A DNA stretch of 64,000 nt, taken from Snodgrassella sp945267035 (lineage in GTDB: Bacteria > Pseudomonadota > Gammaproteobacteria > Burkholderiales > Neisseriaceae). Below are positions 19,001 to 27,957 of this stretch, piece after piece. Made by a program: the position numbers and the translations under genes. Position 1 is the first letter of the stretch. Every line of letters begins with the position of its first letter. The stretch spans positions 1,798,001-1,862,000 of the forward strand of contig NZ_JAFNPF010000001.1 in NCBI RefSeq assembly GCF_026535915.1, in the 5' to 3' direction. The notes under the pieces were generated by a model. The model made no database searches. It was not told the origin of the DNA and saw only the letters and a list, made by a program, of their open reading frames with translations.

Positions 19001-20901
19001 ATCTGACCTTTGCTACTGTTGTTAATTTGATCAGAAAGGATTGTTAGGTTGTTCTGCGCAGTAATTAGGCCATCATTACTGTTATCCAGTTGGTTGCTCT
19101 GAATCTCTATCTCTTTAGCTGATTGTATTTTTCCTTGACGATTGTCTAAGTGCTGACTACGAATATCTAATGTTTCGCCCGTGATTAATGTGCCGAGGCG
19201 ATTATCAACACTATTGGTGGACACTTGCATTTGATTCGCCGTTAATGTGCCATGCTGATTGTCTAATAGACCCCCAGTCACATTGAGTTTATTCAAATTT
19301 AATGTAGCATAGTTATTTAAGCCATGAGTTGAAGTTAGATCAATACCACCATTGGCAGTAATTTGACCATTATCATTAATGATTTTACCTCTGGCATTGA
19401 TTTGACCACTGGAAAAACTTGCCGGAATTTTATGACCACTACTTTCTGCAGCAGCAACGGTTCCACCACCTCCTGTAGCTGTGGTTGGCGGTTTGGTCGT
19501 GTTTTCCTGATTGTTATTGCCAGAAGCCGATTCTTGATCACTTTCCAAAGGCGTATAACCAATTAAACCTGCATTGATGTTTTCAAGACTGTCTCCATCT
19601 AGCGATAGCCCCTGCAAGCCAACTTGAACAATTTTACCTCTAGTATTATTTAATTCATGGGTAGCAATATCTATTCTGCTGGCATTGATTTCGCCTTGGT
19701 TGTCCAGATTATGCTGGTTGCGGATATTCAGCTCATCTGCACTGGTGATTAAGCCACTATTTTTTAGCTGCTCGCTTTGCAGCTGCATTTTGCCCTGACT
19801 GGATACGGTGCCACTGTTTATGATGCTTTGCCCTTGTAAGGCCGCTCCTGCTTGGTCGCCTCCGTTTTGTGCTCGGTCTGCTGCTACGATGCTACCACTA
19901 TTACTCAGTTTCCCATCCGCACTGATTACCACCCCTCCAGCTCCGGCAAAGATCTGCCCAGCATTGTTCACACCAACCCCTTTTTCGCTGCTGATGAGGC
20001 TGATTTTGCCAGCATACATTCCGCCTAACTGGGCTGTATCTATGGCTATACGCTCACGGCCGTTTGGGTCTGACTGAATCTGGCTGATCTGTCCATCGCT
20101 GCTAAGGTCATTGCTGCCAGCTATGATGCTCAGGTCGTTTGCCCAGATACCTGCATTGATCTGGGCGGCTTTGCTCAGCAAACGGGTATAGTCGCTGCCA
20201 CTGCTATCCAGACCTTGTCCGTTGATACTGATGTTGCCTTCGCGTACTTGATAGCCGTTTAGTTGTCCGTTGTTGATGATGGGTTGACCGGTGGTCAGCG
20301 TGACACCCGCTGCGTTGATGAAGCCACCTCCGTTGACGTTGATGCCGGATGGGTTAGCCATGATGACTTCAGCACGACGTCCGGCTACTTCGATGTAGCC
20401 ATTTAGTTGGCTTGGGTTGCGACTGTTGATTTGGTTAACGATGATTTTGGCTTCGCCTCCAGCCAACCATGGATTGCCCTGAACCCATCCACCTAAGTGG
20501 GTGCGGGTGTTTTTACGGCTGTTGTTGAGGATGGCACCTTTTTGATGAACGTCAAACTGGCGGTACTGGTTGAGGGATACACCTTTTTTGCTTGGGGTTT
20601 GGATGTTGACCTGGACGGTACCATTGGCGCTTTGTACGATGTTGGGGCGCTGGTTTTTAGGGGCGGATGGATCGACATGAATATCAGCGGCTATGGCATG
20701 ATCTAATACCACGCAGATACCCAGCCCCAACAAGATGGCACTAGTCAGCACGGGGATGCTAGCCAAAAATTGTTTGAACACGCTATGCTCACCTGCACTC
20801 CGATCTGCTGGACTTTTACCATTGCTGACGGTGTTTTCGGCTACGGCCATCATTTGACCACGATGTTTGTTGAAAATGACTTTATAGCGTGTTTTGTTCA
20901 T
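13048..20901 (-). CDS. CdiA/TpsA-type filamentous hemagglutinin exoprotein
   Basis: 2617-residue secreted partner of the TpsB transporter just upstream. The N-terminus has an extended signal peptide (NKTRYKVIFNKHRGQMMAVAE) with a hydrophobic core to about residue 72. Then comes the TPS secretion domain (about 75-330) with NPSGINVNGGGF and AGVTLTTGQP. Long hemagglutinin repeats follow (GTLITGETLDIR-type, rich in DNRQG), then a DUF-like FHA-2 stretch and Gly/Ser-rich part to about 2150. A Lys/Glu-rich coiled segment (LKKELLKRARKKYEEAEEER) precedes the C-terminal variable domain (about 2230-2617), which carries NNHSRGSMT at 2401-2409 and ends ADPPR. I see no VENN motif. Start set by AAGGA before ATG. 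The effector activity is not identified. Confidence 0.92.
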   Translation of the reverse strand: MNKTRYKVIFNKHRGQMMAVAENTVSNGKSPADRSAGEHSVFKQFLASIPVLTSAILLGLGICVVLDHAIAADIHVDPSAPKNQRPNIVQSANGTVQVNIQTPSKKGVSLNQYRQFDVHQKGAILNNSRKNTRTHLGGWVQGNPWLAGGEAKIIVNQINSRNPSQLNGYIEVAGRRAEVIMANPSGINVNGGGFINAAGVTLTTGQPIINNGQLNGYQVREGNISINGQGLDSSGSDYTRLLSKAAQINAGIWANDLSIIAGSNDLSSDGQISQIQSDPNGRERIAIDTAQLGGMYAGKISLISSEKGVGVNNAGQIFAGAGGVVISADGKLSNSGSIVAADRAQNGGDQAGAALQGQSIINSGTVSSQGKMQLQSEQLKNSGLITSADELNIRNQHNLDNQGEINASRIDIATHELNNTRGKIVQVGLQGLSLDGDSLENINAGLIGYTPLESDQESASGNNNQENTTKPPTTATGGGGTVAAAESSGHKIPASFSSGQINARGKIINDNGQITANGGIDLTSTHGLNNYATLNLNKLNVTGGLLDNQHGTLTANQMQVSTNSVDNRLGTLITGETLDIRSQHLDNRQGKIQSAKEIEIQSNQLDNSNDGLITAQNNLTILSDQINNSSKGQIIVGSHAQINSKAIDNQHGSIDAEDISIHTNTLDNRQGAIRSNKQLNANINTHFNNQGGQISSVNDLTIHDDNRHSLTIDNSDAGSILAGKNATIQAKSLYNPGKLAAGENLEINLINNFQIDADIQAGHNLTLNTQGDITNLHKLESGENITIQANNIDNRNTGIIQSNNRTHINAKTDIINRGLINSNGLAWLEASNTLNNIGTGRIYGDHIAISADSLINQEENINQQISAASIAARSRLDIGAKNIVNREHALLSSEGSLWVGGSLDSKQQASGFANSLDNASAQIRSGGDMTLRTNKLTNRNLHFSSSVKEVPGSRKKVIAYQPDGHNEILDSSHVTGWGHATTIYLDGVEYEDYTQYEYTHYETQTYVDESDPAQIISGGLLTIDGQTLTNDKSQILANGIKISQNQVNNIDAEGEHRVIEKGISKHHSVGWNSKGTGHVSDWSDPVPYNPADQVTPIKLNIVKYDDHYTGASAPGAATSATISTIKINTGDQNQAQEISTISPNTNLPNQSLFSINKDNNNRPIIETDPAFINGSKWLGSDYMLNAFGQSPDNMQKRLGDGYYEQRLISEQIARLTGKVRLENYSNNEEQFKALMDAGISVGKTMNLTPGIALSAEQVARLTTDIVWLVSQTITLPDGSQTTALVPQIYVVTRPGDLDASGTLISANVIQMKLQGDLNNNATIAGRKLIDLGAQNINNLGGQIYSDIVNLEAKNDINNIGGQIIAGNMLLLQADNNINSNSTTRKTENHIDQSHFIAENTDRFAGLYVTTKDGQLSAKAGKDINLTASNVSSNGVIYLQAGQDINLSTVTNSRMDHGFESEQNQIKNASTTEIGTFIQATGDIITQSQRNTHIRAADIDSLFGTVSIKAGKNINIEEGRATTDNLLAYHEEHSGLMSKSTKDVRISSNSDTSIASNITGAHVHLQAENDIDIQGSNIISDNQTHLKAGKDITINAAKDHYLSSSQIVKKKSGFMSSGGIGFTIGNMRDATTTTDVSTSHSGSTVGSLKGNTTIIAGNHYHQTGSTVMSPQGNINIVAKQIDIAAAQDQYINDYLHTYKQSGLTVAVNVPVINAVQTATTAYNRVGKSKNKRVNAMAAFNAGMDAYKAANAIQDLNNPQTAKNVSVSVTVGQQKSREESHSETTMASASQIYAGGQVNLLATGAGKDSNINIVGSDVSGNLGTYLQADNEINLLAAEQSHSERSKNKSSGWNAGVAISYGSDGFAFGVTAGGNYGRGHGNGDETSHRNTHIGSSSGHTSIISGGATNIRGAQVTGKGVSIDAAELNVESLQDTAKYDSKQENISGQVTVGYGASGSASYSKSKIKADYAGVTEQSGIIAGDDGYQINVKGNTDLKGAIITSTQAAEASGKNRLTTGSLTYSDIENHSDYKGSSFGFGGGVTISGSALGQDQPSQNDTIHLANQGDTGVNKSMGFGRDSGHSNSTTHSGINTSNISITDADAQQQRSGKSTAATIAAIHTDINSDNYANKAGYLANNFDKDKVQAELDLQREVSQEFDQNRQDLKKELLKRARKKYEEAEEERKKHNGLRTEKSIELEKEGRKMEQNIAYLDTALGILWAGDFGTAVLETVALHADYAKNAAKHITAGKVYKVSCSGSAEQYFCKDINNAQDAIAASDGSKLTKEENKNAPFDGTAIEIYDYGEIMDGKAIFVSNPGIYNNEEAAFRNAVKQNPEAAKNGNLYVVINNPTVEVVPGLGEVGGYAFYDKINEWLGGRLPLSNAQKTNAILKQLAKETGTEIMGNNHSRGSMTDKISMAYLINRKNVTNVPIAATKVLGPAANQIGAFAQLQDNGWVDKDGISSTLFLSNLNTDFVGRLVGMNLKTAGECIGNPFGSCYSHSSYNGHYYLEEYLKDENGNKYIDRNTGKPITNPEFDKIEKSVGGNINRDENGRLINPTLAQAYVIDANGNINLIDRFGTVRTYNKWTHRLINTTHIPIHEVNGKRYFNFEGKRYHADPPR

Positions 20902-20974
20902 AATCTATCCTTAATGAATAAGATATTTCTAAGTTTAAGCAAGAATATGTTTTAGTTTTCTATGTTTAGATTGC

Positions 20975-22744
20975 TTACATGGAATAGTTCAAACTAAATC
21001 CCGCGGTTGTTTTAGCCGTGCGGAAATATTGTGGTTTGTAGAATGGTCTACCTACGTACAGGTCGTAATAAAGATTTCCGCCAGCCTTTATCTGTCCTTT
21101 AAAGCCGATCACTGCCCCTGCCAAAGTTTTACCAAGTTGATACTCAGTTGAAGGACCGGATACATGACCTACATCGACACCAAGGTAAACCTGATGGTTT
21201 TTCCAATATTTCCAGTTAATATTGTTGTTCCAATACCAGCCACGCTCTCCCATGAGGGTGACCTCACCATCAAAACCACGTACGCTATAACGCCCGCCAA
21301 TAGATACTTGATCTTGGGTAACTAGCGGGGTTTTATTCCATTGGCCATGAAAAGAACTGTCATAACTGAAACGCTGTTTGCCTACGGTAAAAGGGAACAT
21401 CACTCCAGCATCTATGCTGATGATTTGCATACGCGAAGTTCCTTCATTAAATTCTTCTTCTGGAGCGCGTATGCTGTTATCAGCGCCGGTACCGCGTTTA
21501 TAGCTCAAACCAAGATTGATAATGGCATTACCGATATATTCCTGATGATTTAAGTTAAGTGCCCATCCAGCTGTGTGACGGTGCTGGACTTCAATTTCGG
21601 TATCGTCAATAAAGTTATGAGATTCTCGGCGCCATATTTTGGCTGTGGCATCAGTTTTACGGTGACTGTCCCGATACAACATGCGGGTAATACCAAGATC
21701 ACTGCTATCGCTGTTGCCACTATATTGGTAATTTTCGTTATAACCAGCTATTGCTTGATGGTAATGGTAATGGCTACGGTTAAACGCAACTAACCAATTA
21801 CCCATTGGAACAGAATAATGCCAAGAAAAACCCCGAGTACCACTACCGGTTTTCTTTCCATCGCTATCAAAGGAGCTGTCTTTACTTCCTAAGTCGTGGT
21901 TATAGTTGATATAGAATAAATCACTTAATCCAAGAGGATTGTCTACAGATAAGGTGGCACCGCCCTGATAGCGTCCGGTGGAATGACTACCTGAATCATC
22001 GATATTGACGCTCAGGCGTAGGGGTATTTTTCTTTGTACCCAGGTGATGACTACATCACTTTGATTAGGTTCTTCCGCCGGTACAATTTGGATATCTGCC
22101 TCAGCAGTGGGTATTCGGCGAAGATTTTCAAGCCCCTGTTCTAATCGGCGTAGATTTAGAATATCGCCAGCTTTAGCTGGAAATTCGTTCTGAATACGAC
22201 GAATTCGCCCTATATGGGTTGCTTCAGCATTATCCAGATTGTACCGAATAGCATGTATGCGCCCTGGTATGACGGTTAATTGCAAACTGCCATTATTTAA
22301 ATCTTGTGGATTAGCCAGAATACGCGTGGTTGTATAACCGCGAGCTATTAAAATATTTTGTGCTCTGGTCATGATTTGGTTAACAGCTTGACTTCCCAGA
22401 CACATACCCGGTGTGAATTGGCTGCGTTCCAATGCTTTATTTAAAGCAAACTGAAAGCGAGCCGCTTCTTCACCAGTCAAGATAATTTTGTTAATTTTGA
22501 AGCAAGGCTGTTCATCAACGATTAACCCCGTACTGGTGTCTGGTTGAAGACCCTCTTGTGGCAAGCGGACATTAACCTCTGGCTGCATGTGCTGTTGAAA
22601 TTGTTGTTGACGCTGCTGTTCACGAATAATCTGTTGTTGCTGTTTCTCCAATAATTCTATTTGATTATCGATTGGTGCAGCATGTGCTGGAAAAATAAAC
22701 GTACCAAATAAACTTATTAGTAAGGGAATTTTTTTCAAAGGCAT
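20975..22744 (-). CDS. CdiB/TpsB-type two-partner secretion outer membrane transporter
   Basis: Exports the downstream hemagglutinin across the outer membrane. 589 residues: signal peptide ending PAHA, a Gln-rich linker (QQQQIIREQQRQQQ), two POTRA domains (about 75-230) with LRRLEQGLENLRRIP, and a C-terminal beta-barrel. The barrel has the conserved VRGF motif (YSVRGFDGE, near residue 480) that inserts into the pore in FhaC/ShlB. The last residue is Met rather than the usual aromatic. The gap to cdiA is 73 nt, consistent with one transcript. Confidence 0.95.
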   Translation of the reverse strand: MPLKKIPLLISLFGTFIFPAHAAPIDNQIELLEKQQQQIIREQQRQQQFQQHMQPEVNVRLPQEGLQPDTSTGLIVDEQPCFKINKIILTGEEAARFQFALNKALERSQFTPGMCLGSQAVNQIMTRAQNILIARGYTTTRILANPQDLNNGSLQLTVIPGRIHAIRYNLDNAEATHIGRIRRIQNEFPAKAGDILNLRRLEQGLENLRRIPTAEADIQIVPAEEPNQSDVVITWVQRKIPLRLSVNIDDSGSHSTGRYQGGATLSVDNPLGLSDLFYINYNHDLGSKDSSFDSDGKKTGSGTRGFSWHYSVPMGNWLVAFNRSHYHYHQAIAGYNENYQYSGNSDSSDLGITRMLYRDSHRKTDATAKIWRRESHNFIDDTEIEVQHRHTAGWALNLNHQEYIGNAIINLGLSYKRGTGADNSIRAPEEEFNEGTSRMQIISIDAGVMFPFTVGKQRFSYDSSFHGQWNKTPLVTQDQVSIGGRYSVRGFDGEVTLMGERGWYWNNNINWKYWKNHQVYLGVDVGHVSGPSTEYQLGKTLAGAVIGFKGQIKAGGNLYYDLYVGRPFYKPQYFRTAKTTAGFSLNYSM

Positions 22745-23315
22745 TTTATTCTTAATATATGTTAATATTAGTTAATGTTATCTTCATTTTAGATAAATTT
22801 CAACTTAATTAAATAATTTTATTATTCAATGATTTATATATTAATTGTGATTGAATAGGTCCTCAAGGCAATATTTTGTATTTTTTAGGATTGTTATAAT
22901 TTATATCTATTTGTTTTTTTTGATTTTTATTGATGTTAAAAACTTATTTTATATTTGATAGCAAAAATTCCAAACTAAAACCAATAATTTAAAAAAGCCA
23001 TAATATTTTAATTTTGGTTAAATTTTAGCAATTTATTTTAATTGAATGATGAAATTTGATTATTCAATACAGATGATTTCATTTTCATATAATTCAATTT
23101 AATGTCTGTGCTCGGCACAAAAAAATTATCTTCCACTAAAGTTTACCAAACTATAAATATTATTCTTTGTTTAATTATTTCGAATCATTAATCTGCAAGA
23201 TGGAATAAATTAGATTGCAATATTGAACCCGAATCGACCCATCAATTTATTTAAAACTGGGGTTAAATCTGATATGGCAATGATTTATTGTTCAGATTGA
23301 ATAAGAATAAATTTT
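22745..23315. other. AT-rich region upstream of cdiB
   Basis: About 570 bp, very AT-rich, with no gene. It should contain the promoter of the cdiBA transcript, but I could not pick a single convincing -35/-10 pair. Long A and T tracts are frequent. Confidence 0.5.
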
Positions 23316-23740
23316 TTATTCTCCCGCAAAGTACATAGCATAATTAAAAAATAAGCCATAATTTAGAATAAAAAAATTTTCATATTGCACTTAAGAGATC
23401 AGCATTTTAAGAAAAACTTTAGCATACTACAAGGGAAAGACTGATATTAGGATTATTCGTATGGTAATGATTGTTTCACTGCTATATACTGCTTCCCCAG
23501 TTTAAGGGTTATTGCGCATTCTTGTAAAAAATATCCTACAGCAACAACCAATAAATTATGGTTTTATAAATTATTCCATATAGTACAATAGTATACTGAT
23601 AGCGATAGATCGGTGGCATACTTGTTTTATAAAAGCTTCTGGCAAAGACTCAGTCCCAACATTAATAAATATGTGAATCTTAGAGAATATTGAGCAAATG
23701 GTCGATCAAATGGTTGATCAGTATTTTAGCTGTTGTTCAT
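23316..23740 (-). pseudogene. Decayed DUF3592-like gene directly downstream of fdhE
   Basis: Minus-strand sequence aligns along its length with the 182-codon genes at 7.6-10.2 kb: both ends match (stop near 23316, ATG near 23740), as do the ACTTTAGCATACT, GATTGTTTCACTGCTATA and CGATAGATCGGTGGCATA (plus-strand) stretches. It has several small indels and is missing about 120 bp in the middle. It sits in the place occupied in the array units relative to the fdhE 3' tail, so it looks like the source copy or its sibling. Confidence 0.8.
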
Positions 23741-23855
23741 ACGCTTTATTTAAGTAGGGTAAGAAAATTTTGTGATGGGCTGTTATCTTTTGGCAAAATT
23801 CATGGATGCCTTTTTATCAATCCCTAGGAATCTTATGGTTCTCAAGTTTGGGGAG

Positions 23856-24773
23856 TTAAGTCATGATTAAAAACGGATTGGCTCCACCTCGACGCCACTG
23901 TTCTTCACTCAGCATGATATCTAAGGCCAAAGATGCAAGATCATCAGCTATTGGATCAGCATACTGCTGTTTAGCCAGTCGATATCGTTTCCGATAGCTC
24001 TGACAATTTGGGCAGCACTCTGCCTCGGCACCCGCTAACGCAGCTTCTGAGGTATGCTCAATGTTTTGGATGGTCAGATTATGACTGCTATCGCAAAAGC
24101 TACAATGAGCGCGGATACTATGCCAGCGACTGTTACAGATACCACATTGTAGATAGCGCAAGCCTTCTAAATTTCCTCTACCAATAATTACCGAACCCAC
24201 AGCATCTGTACCACAACATGGACAATAACCTATGTTTGCAATGGGTTTTATTTGTTCTTTTGCTAGTTTTTTTGCCGCCAGAGTGTAGATGATTTGTAAA
24301 ACAGCATTGATCCATACCGTGTAATCTTGTTGCGCCAGATTGATTTGCTGGTTAAATGCCTTTACACATAATTGGATTAGTTCTTGCTGCTCCAATTGAC
24401 GTAATTCTCTCCACACTTGTATTGCTGTAGGACTAAGTTGTTGTTCAAGTAAGGTAAATAATTCGTTAAAAAGATGATTGATTAAAGGTGAATGAGATGT
24501 GATTAGTAACGTTGATAAAGGTCGTTCTTCATGATCAGTTTGCGGTAATGTTAACGCCTGCTGGTTGTTGTGACGATCGAAAAGAATTTGCTGTGCACGG
24601 CAAAGATTGGCCAAAAAGGTTAAGTATTTATGCCAATCACTGGTTTCCTCCGCCGCCAATTGTTCAAAGCGGTCGGCACGCAGATTAAACATATGATCAT
24701 TTGGCTGAAACCAAAAAGGGATTTCAAAGAATTCTTTTTGTTGATTATTGATTCGGGCGTCTTGTAGGTGCAT
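23856..24773 (-). CDS. fdhE: Formate dehydrogenase accessory protein FdhE
   Basis: Rubredoxin-like iron protein required for activity of the membrane-bound formate dehydrogenase. Four CxxC-type pairs are visible in the C-terminal half: CPCCG, CGICNSRW, CSFC and CCPNC. The C-terminus DDLASLALD and NPFL matches E. coli FdhE. The ATG at 24773 (MHLQDARINN) is preferred; an in-frame TTG at 24794 adds seven residues. It is separated from the formate dehydrogenase operon by gltP and fdhD. Its last 50 bp recur as fragments in the array at 8-10 kb. Confidence 0.93.
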   Translation of the reverse strand: MHLQDARINNQQKEFFEIPFWFQPNDHMFNLRADRFEQLAAEETSDWHKYLTFLANLCRAQQILFDRHNNQQALTLPQTDHEERPLSTLLITSHSPLINHLFNELFTLLEQQLSPTAIQVWRELRQLEQQELIQLCVKAFNQQINLAQQDYTVWINAVLQIIYTLAAKKLAKEQIKPIANIGYCPCCGTDAVGSVIIGRGNLEGLRYLQCGICNSRWHSIRAHCSFCDSSHNLTIQNIEHTSEAALAGAEAECCPNCQSYRKRYRLAKQQYADPIADDLASLALDIMLSEEQWRRGGANPFLIMT

Positions 24774-24930
24774 GGTTAAATGTCGTCCAGACAAATGTGA
24801 TTGCTGCTTGATTGTACTTAATCAAGCAAGAATAATTGGAAATTGGTTAAGTTTAGCTACTTTGTTACTTTCTGTCTGTATTTGTAATTAATTTATTATT
24901 GTATAAGATATAAGCATTATAGTAGATAAA

Positions 24931-24960
24931 AAAAAGGTTCAGAATTCTCTGAACCTTTTT
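24931..24960. terminator. Bidirectional-looking terminator between fdhE and gltP
   Basis: Perfect 13-base arms AAAAAGGTTCAGA and TCTGAACCTTTTT around a 4-nt loop, 14 nt past the gltP stop. The A/T flanks let it work on either strand; its main job is to end gltP. Confidence 0.85.
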
Positions 24961-24973
24961 AATCTATAAATCT

Positions 24974-26299
24974 TTATTTGATGCCAAGTGTTTTTTCATA
25001 TTCTCGCGCTTTGACGTCATCAAAATCATTTTCCCAACGAGAGATGACGAGTGAAGCTAATGCGTTACCGATCACGTTGACTACTGTACGTCCCATATCC
25101 AGAATACGATCTATGCCTAAGATAAATCCTAAACCATCAAGTGGAATTGAGGTTGTTGCCAAAGTGGCTGATAACACGAGGAAGGATACCCCGGGCACAC
25201 CAGCAATACCCTTCGAAGCCACCATCAGTGTAATCACGATCATGATTTGATCAGATACAGATAAGGGAATACCATACAACTGGGCCAAAAAGATTACGGC
25301 GATACTTTGGTATAAAGTCGAGCCATCCAAATTGAATGAGTATCCAGTGGGGATAACGAAGCTGGTGATGGATTTTGGTGCTCCATAAGCTTCCATTTTC
25401 TCAATCATTTTAGGCAGTGCGGTTTCTGAACTGGATGTAGAAAAGGCAACAATCAATTCATCTTTCAGTATTTTGATGATGGTGAAGATATTAAATTTAC
25501 AGATATAGGCCACGCCACCAAGGATGACCAAAGTAAAAACGAACATGGCCAAATAAACGATAACGATTAACTTCATTAATGGTATCAGTGAACCGAAACC
25601 GAATTTACTGATGGTAACAGTCATTAAGCCAAACACACCGATCGGGGCATAACGCATGATCATGTTGGTGATTTTGAACATCACGTCTGAAACGACTTTC
25701 AGAAAATCTGAGAAAAACAGACGCTGACTATCAGGCAGCTTAGTCAAACCTAGACCAAAGAATACGCAGAAAAAGATAACTGGCAGAATTTCTCCACTAC
25801 TTAATGCATCGAAGATGTTGTGTGGAATCATGTCTAAAATCATCACGACTAAGCCGTGAGGCTTATCGGCCAATTCGCCACTTTTCTGGACAAATTGAGT
25901 GACACTGCTGTGATGCAAATGTGTAATATCAATTCCGCTACCAGGTTTGAATAAATTACCAAACAGTAGACCAACACCGATGGCAACGGTGGTGACAATC
26001 TCAAAGTATAAGATTGTTTTACCACCCAATCTTCCCAAACTTTTGGAATTACCTAATCCGGCAATGCCTAGAGTCAAGGTACTGAGAATGATGGGTAATA
26101 CGATCATTTTAATCAGTCGGATGAAGATATCACCCATAGGCTGAAGCACATTGACAACCCAAGAATTATAAGTTGCGTAATACGGATGAGATGGGTCAGA
26201 CATTGTGTGTAGATACAAACCGGCTAAAATGCCTAGTATCAGGGCAAATAGGATTTGCCAGGCCAAATTACGGCTATATTTTTTAATTATCGATAACAT
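24974..26299 (-). CDS. gltP: Dicarboxylate/glutamate:cation symporter (GltP-like)
   Basis: Inner-membrane proton-coupled glutamate/aspartate carrier of the DAACS family. The start at 26299 (MLSIIKKYSRNLAWQ) follows AAGGA at good spacing; upstream frame to 26347 is rejected. The two re-entrant hairpin and substrate motifs are visible: STSSSETALPK near 285-300, IPTGYSFNLDGSTLY near 315-330, and DRILDMGRTVVNVIGNAL near 400. About 441 residues with eight membrane spans expected. It separates fdhE and fdhD without an obvious link to formate metabolism. GltP rather than DctA is inferred from overall resemblance. Confidence 0.9.
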   Translation of the reverse strand: MLSIIKKYSRNLAWQILFALILGILAGLYLHTMSDPSHPYYATYNSWVVNVLQPMGDIFIRLIKMIVLPIILSTLTLGIAGLGNSKSLGRLGGKTILYFEIVTTVAIGVGLLFGNLFKPGSGIDITHLHHSSVTQFVQKSGELADKPHGLVVMILDMIPHNIFDALSSGEILPVIFFCVFFGLGLTKLPDSQRLFFSDFLKVVSDVMFKITNMIMRYAPIGVFGLMTVTISKFGFGSLIPLMKLIVIVYLAMFVFTLVILGGVAYICKFNIFTIIKILKDELIVAFSTSSSETALPKMIEKMEAYGAPKSITSFVIPTGYSFNLDGSTLYQSIAVIFLAQLYGIPLSVSDQIMIVITLMVASKGIAGVPGVSFLVLSATLATTSIPLDGLGFILGIDRILDMGRTVVNVIGNALASLVISRWENDFDDVKAREYEKTLGIK

Positions 26300-26400
26300 A
26301 GTCGTCCTTATCATGTTTGGTGATATAGTTCTTATAAAAGACAGCATGCCACAGTCAAAAGGAATGATTAATTTTTTCCTTTTGTCTTTAAACTTAGTGT

Positions 26401-27201
26401 TTAAAAATGGAGAAAATGAGGATGGGTATATATAACTTGACGATTGTGACGCGCAAAACCCACCAGCGTGATATTAGCTTTTTGAGCTAAATCAATAGCA
26501 TAGGTTGTAGGCGCAGAGACGGCCACGACGCAACCTATGCCGGTTAATGCTGATTTCATTACCACTTCAAAACTGGCACGACTCGACAATACCACAAAAC
26601 CATGCTTCCAATCCACTTTTGTGTGCAATCCCCAGCCAATGATTTTGTCTAAAGCATTATGGCGACCCACATCTTCACGTACAGTAACAATCTCTCCGCT
26701 AAGGCTAGCCCACGCCGCTCCATGGACAGATCCAGTCAGTTTATGCAGTTTCTGATGATGGTTAAAATCGGTCAAAGCTCGTTGTATTGCTGCGAGATTG
26801 ATTGCCCCCTGACGCGGTACAGCGGCTATATTTGGCTCAATCGCACTCAGGCTATCTATGCCACATAAGCCACACCCTGTTCGCCCACTCATTTGACGAC
26901 GACGATTTTTTAATTGCATAAATGCAGCGGATGCCAATTCGATATTGACGACAATGCCATTAGCTTGTGAGTTAACTTCGATGGCGTATATTTGCTTCGG
27001 GTCTTGGATTATGTTTTCACTGAAGCTAAAGCCAAGGGCAAGTTCAGTTATGTCAGTGGGCGTTGCCATTAAGACGACATGGGAAACACCATTGTAAACC
27101 AGTGCAATCGGCGTTTCTGCACTGATTTGATCATTGATTTGATCCATACGCCCTTTTTCAGCCACCTGAACTGATCGCTTCTGAGCTGGCGTATAGTTCA
27201 T
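26401..27201 (-). CDS. fdhD: Formate dehydrogenase sulfurtransferase FdhD
   Basis: Passes sulfur from IscS to the bis-MGD cofactor before it enters formate dehydrogenase. The CxxC site is visible as RTGCGLCGIDSL near residue 120. Other family blocks: ELALGFSFSENII near 50, GSVHGAAW near 165, VREDVGRHNALDKIIG near 180 and SSRASFEVV near 210. 266 residues, normal. It lies 90 nt downstream of the formate dehydrogenase gamma gene on the same strand and may belong to that transcript. Confidence 0.95.
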   Translation of the reverse strand: MNYTPAQKRSVQVAEKGRMDQINDQISAETPIALVYNGVSHVVLMATPTDITELALGFSFSENIIQDPKQIYAIEVNSQANGIVVNIELASAAFMQLKNRRRQMSGRTGCGLCGIDSLSAIEPNIAAVPRQGAINLAAIQRALTDFNHHQKLHKLTGSVHGAAWASLSGEIVTVREDVGRHNALDKIIGWGLHTKVDWKHGFVVLSSRASFEVVMKSALTGIGCVVAVSAPTTYAIDLAQKANITLVGFARHNRQVIYTHPHFLHF

Positions 27202-27291
27202 AAATTATGTCTTACCAAAAATGGGACAAATGTGCACATTTTCTAATCCTGATCTGGCTTAGGTCATAAGAAGAATTTTAGAACTAAAAAG

Positions 27292-27957
27292 CTATTCTGG
27301 ATCACAAACAGGTGCATCACCATTCGGTTGTTGTCTTGCTTTTTTTTTCGCCATTAATTCCCGATACCAACGCGGATGATGTTTTTTGGCCCATTCCTGA
27401 GTCACTACTCCTTCAACCATAGCTGGAATGGTACCCTTGATCCACAAAGCAGCATACACATGAATAATAATGCTGACAATCAATAAGATAGCTGAGGCTG
27501 AATGAATCAATAAAGCCAGACGCACTACCCAAATAGGAAAGTAAGATGAGAAAAATTGTCGCCAAGCGATCAGCCCGCTGAGCATCAATAAGATCATGCA
27601 AACGGTCATTAGCCAAAACATGATTTTCTGACCGGCATTGTATTTACCAGTATCGCCAACTTCTCTGCCTAACAATATATGTTTGATGCCTTTAATCCAT
27701 TTGATGTCTTCGCCATCCAGAAAGTTATGCTTATAATATCTGAAAAATTGAACAAAAAATCCTACAAACATAACTACACCAATAAAGGGATGTAGGATTC
27801 GCGCCAACTGTGGTGAACCGAATATATTGGTTAACCAGAAAAAAGATGGATAGAAAAAGCCTAATCCTGATATGGCTAACAAAACGAATGTCCCCGCCAC
27901 AACCCAGTGGTTGAAGCGTTCAGATTTTTTATAACGTTGAATAAGTAACTTTTTCAT
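27292..27957 (-). CDS. fdnI: Formate dehydrogenase cytochrome b556 (gamma) subunit
   Basis: Membrane anchor that passes electrons from the beta subunit through two b hemes to quinone. 221 residues with four membrane spans (about 17-37, 55-75, 110-130 and 148-170). Candidate heme ligands are His17 in ERFNHW, His57 in RILHPF and His residues in ALLIHSASA and SIIIHVYAALW. Its ATG overlaps the beta stop by one base (TAATG), so translation is coupled. The Pro/Gln-rich tail is unremarkable. Confidence 0.93.
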   Translation of the reverse strand: MKKLLIQRYKKSERFNHWVVAGTFVLLAISGLGFFYPSFFWLTNIFGSPQLARILHPFIGVVMFVGFFVQFFRYYKHNFLDGEDIKWIKGIKHILLGREVGDTGKYNAGQKIMFWLMTVCMILLMLSGLIAWRQFFSSYFPIWVVRLALLIHSASAILLIVSIIIHVYAALWIKGTIPAMVEGVVTQEWAKKHHPRWYRELMAKKKARQQPNGDAPVCDPE

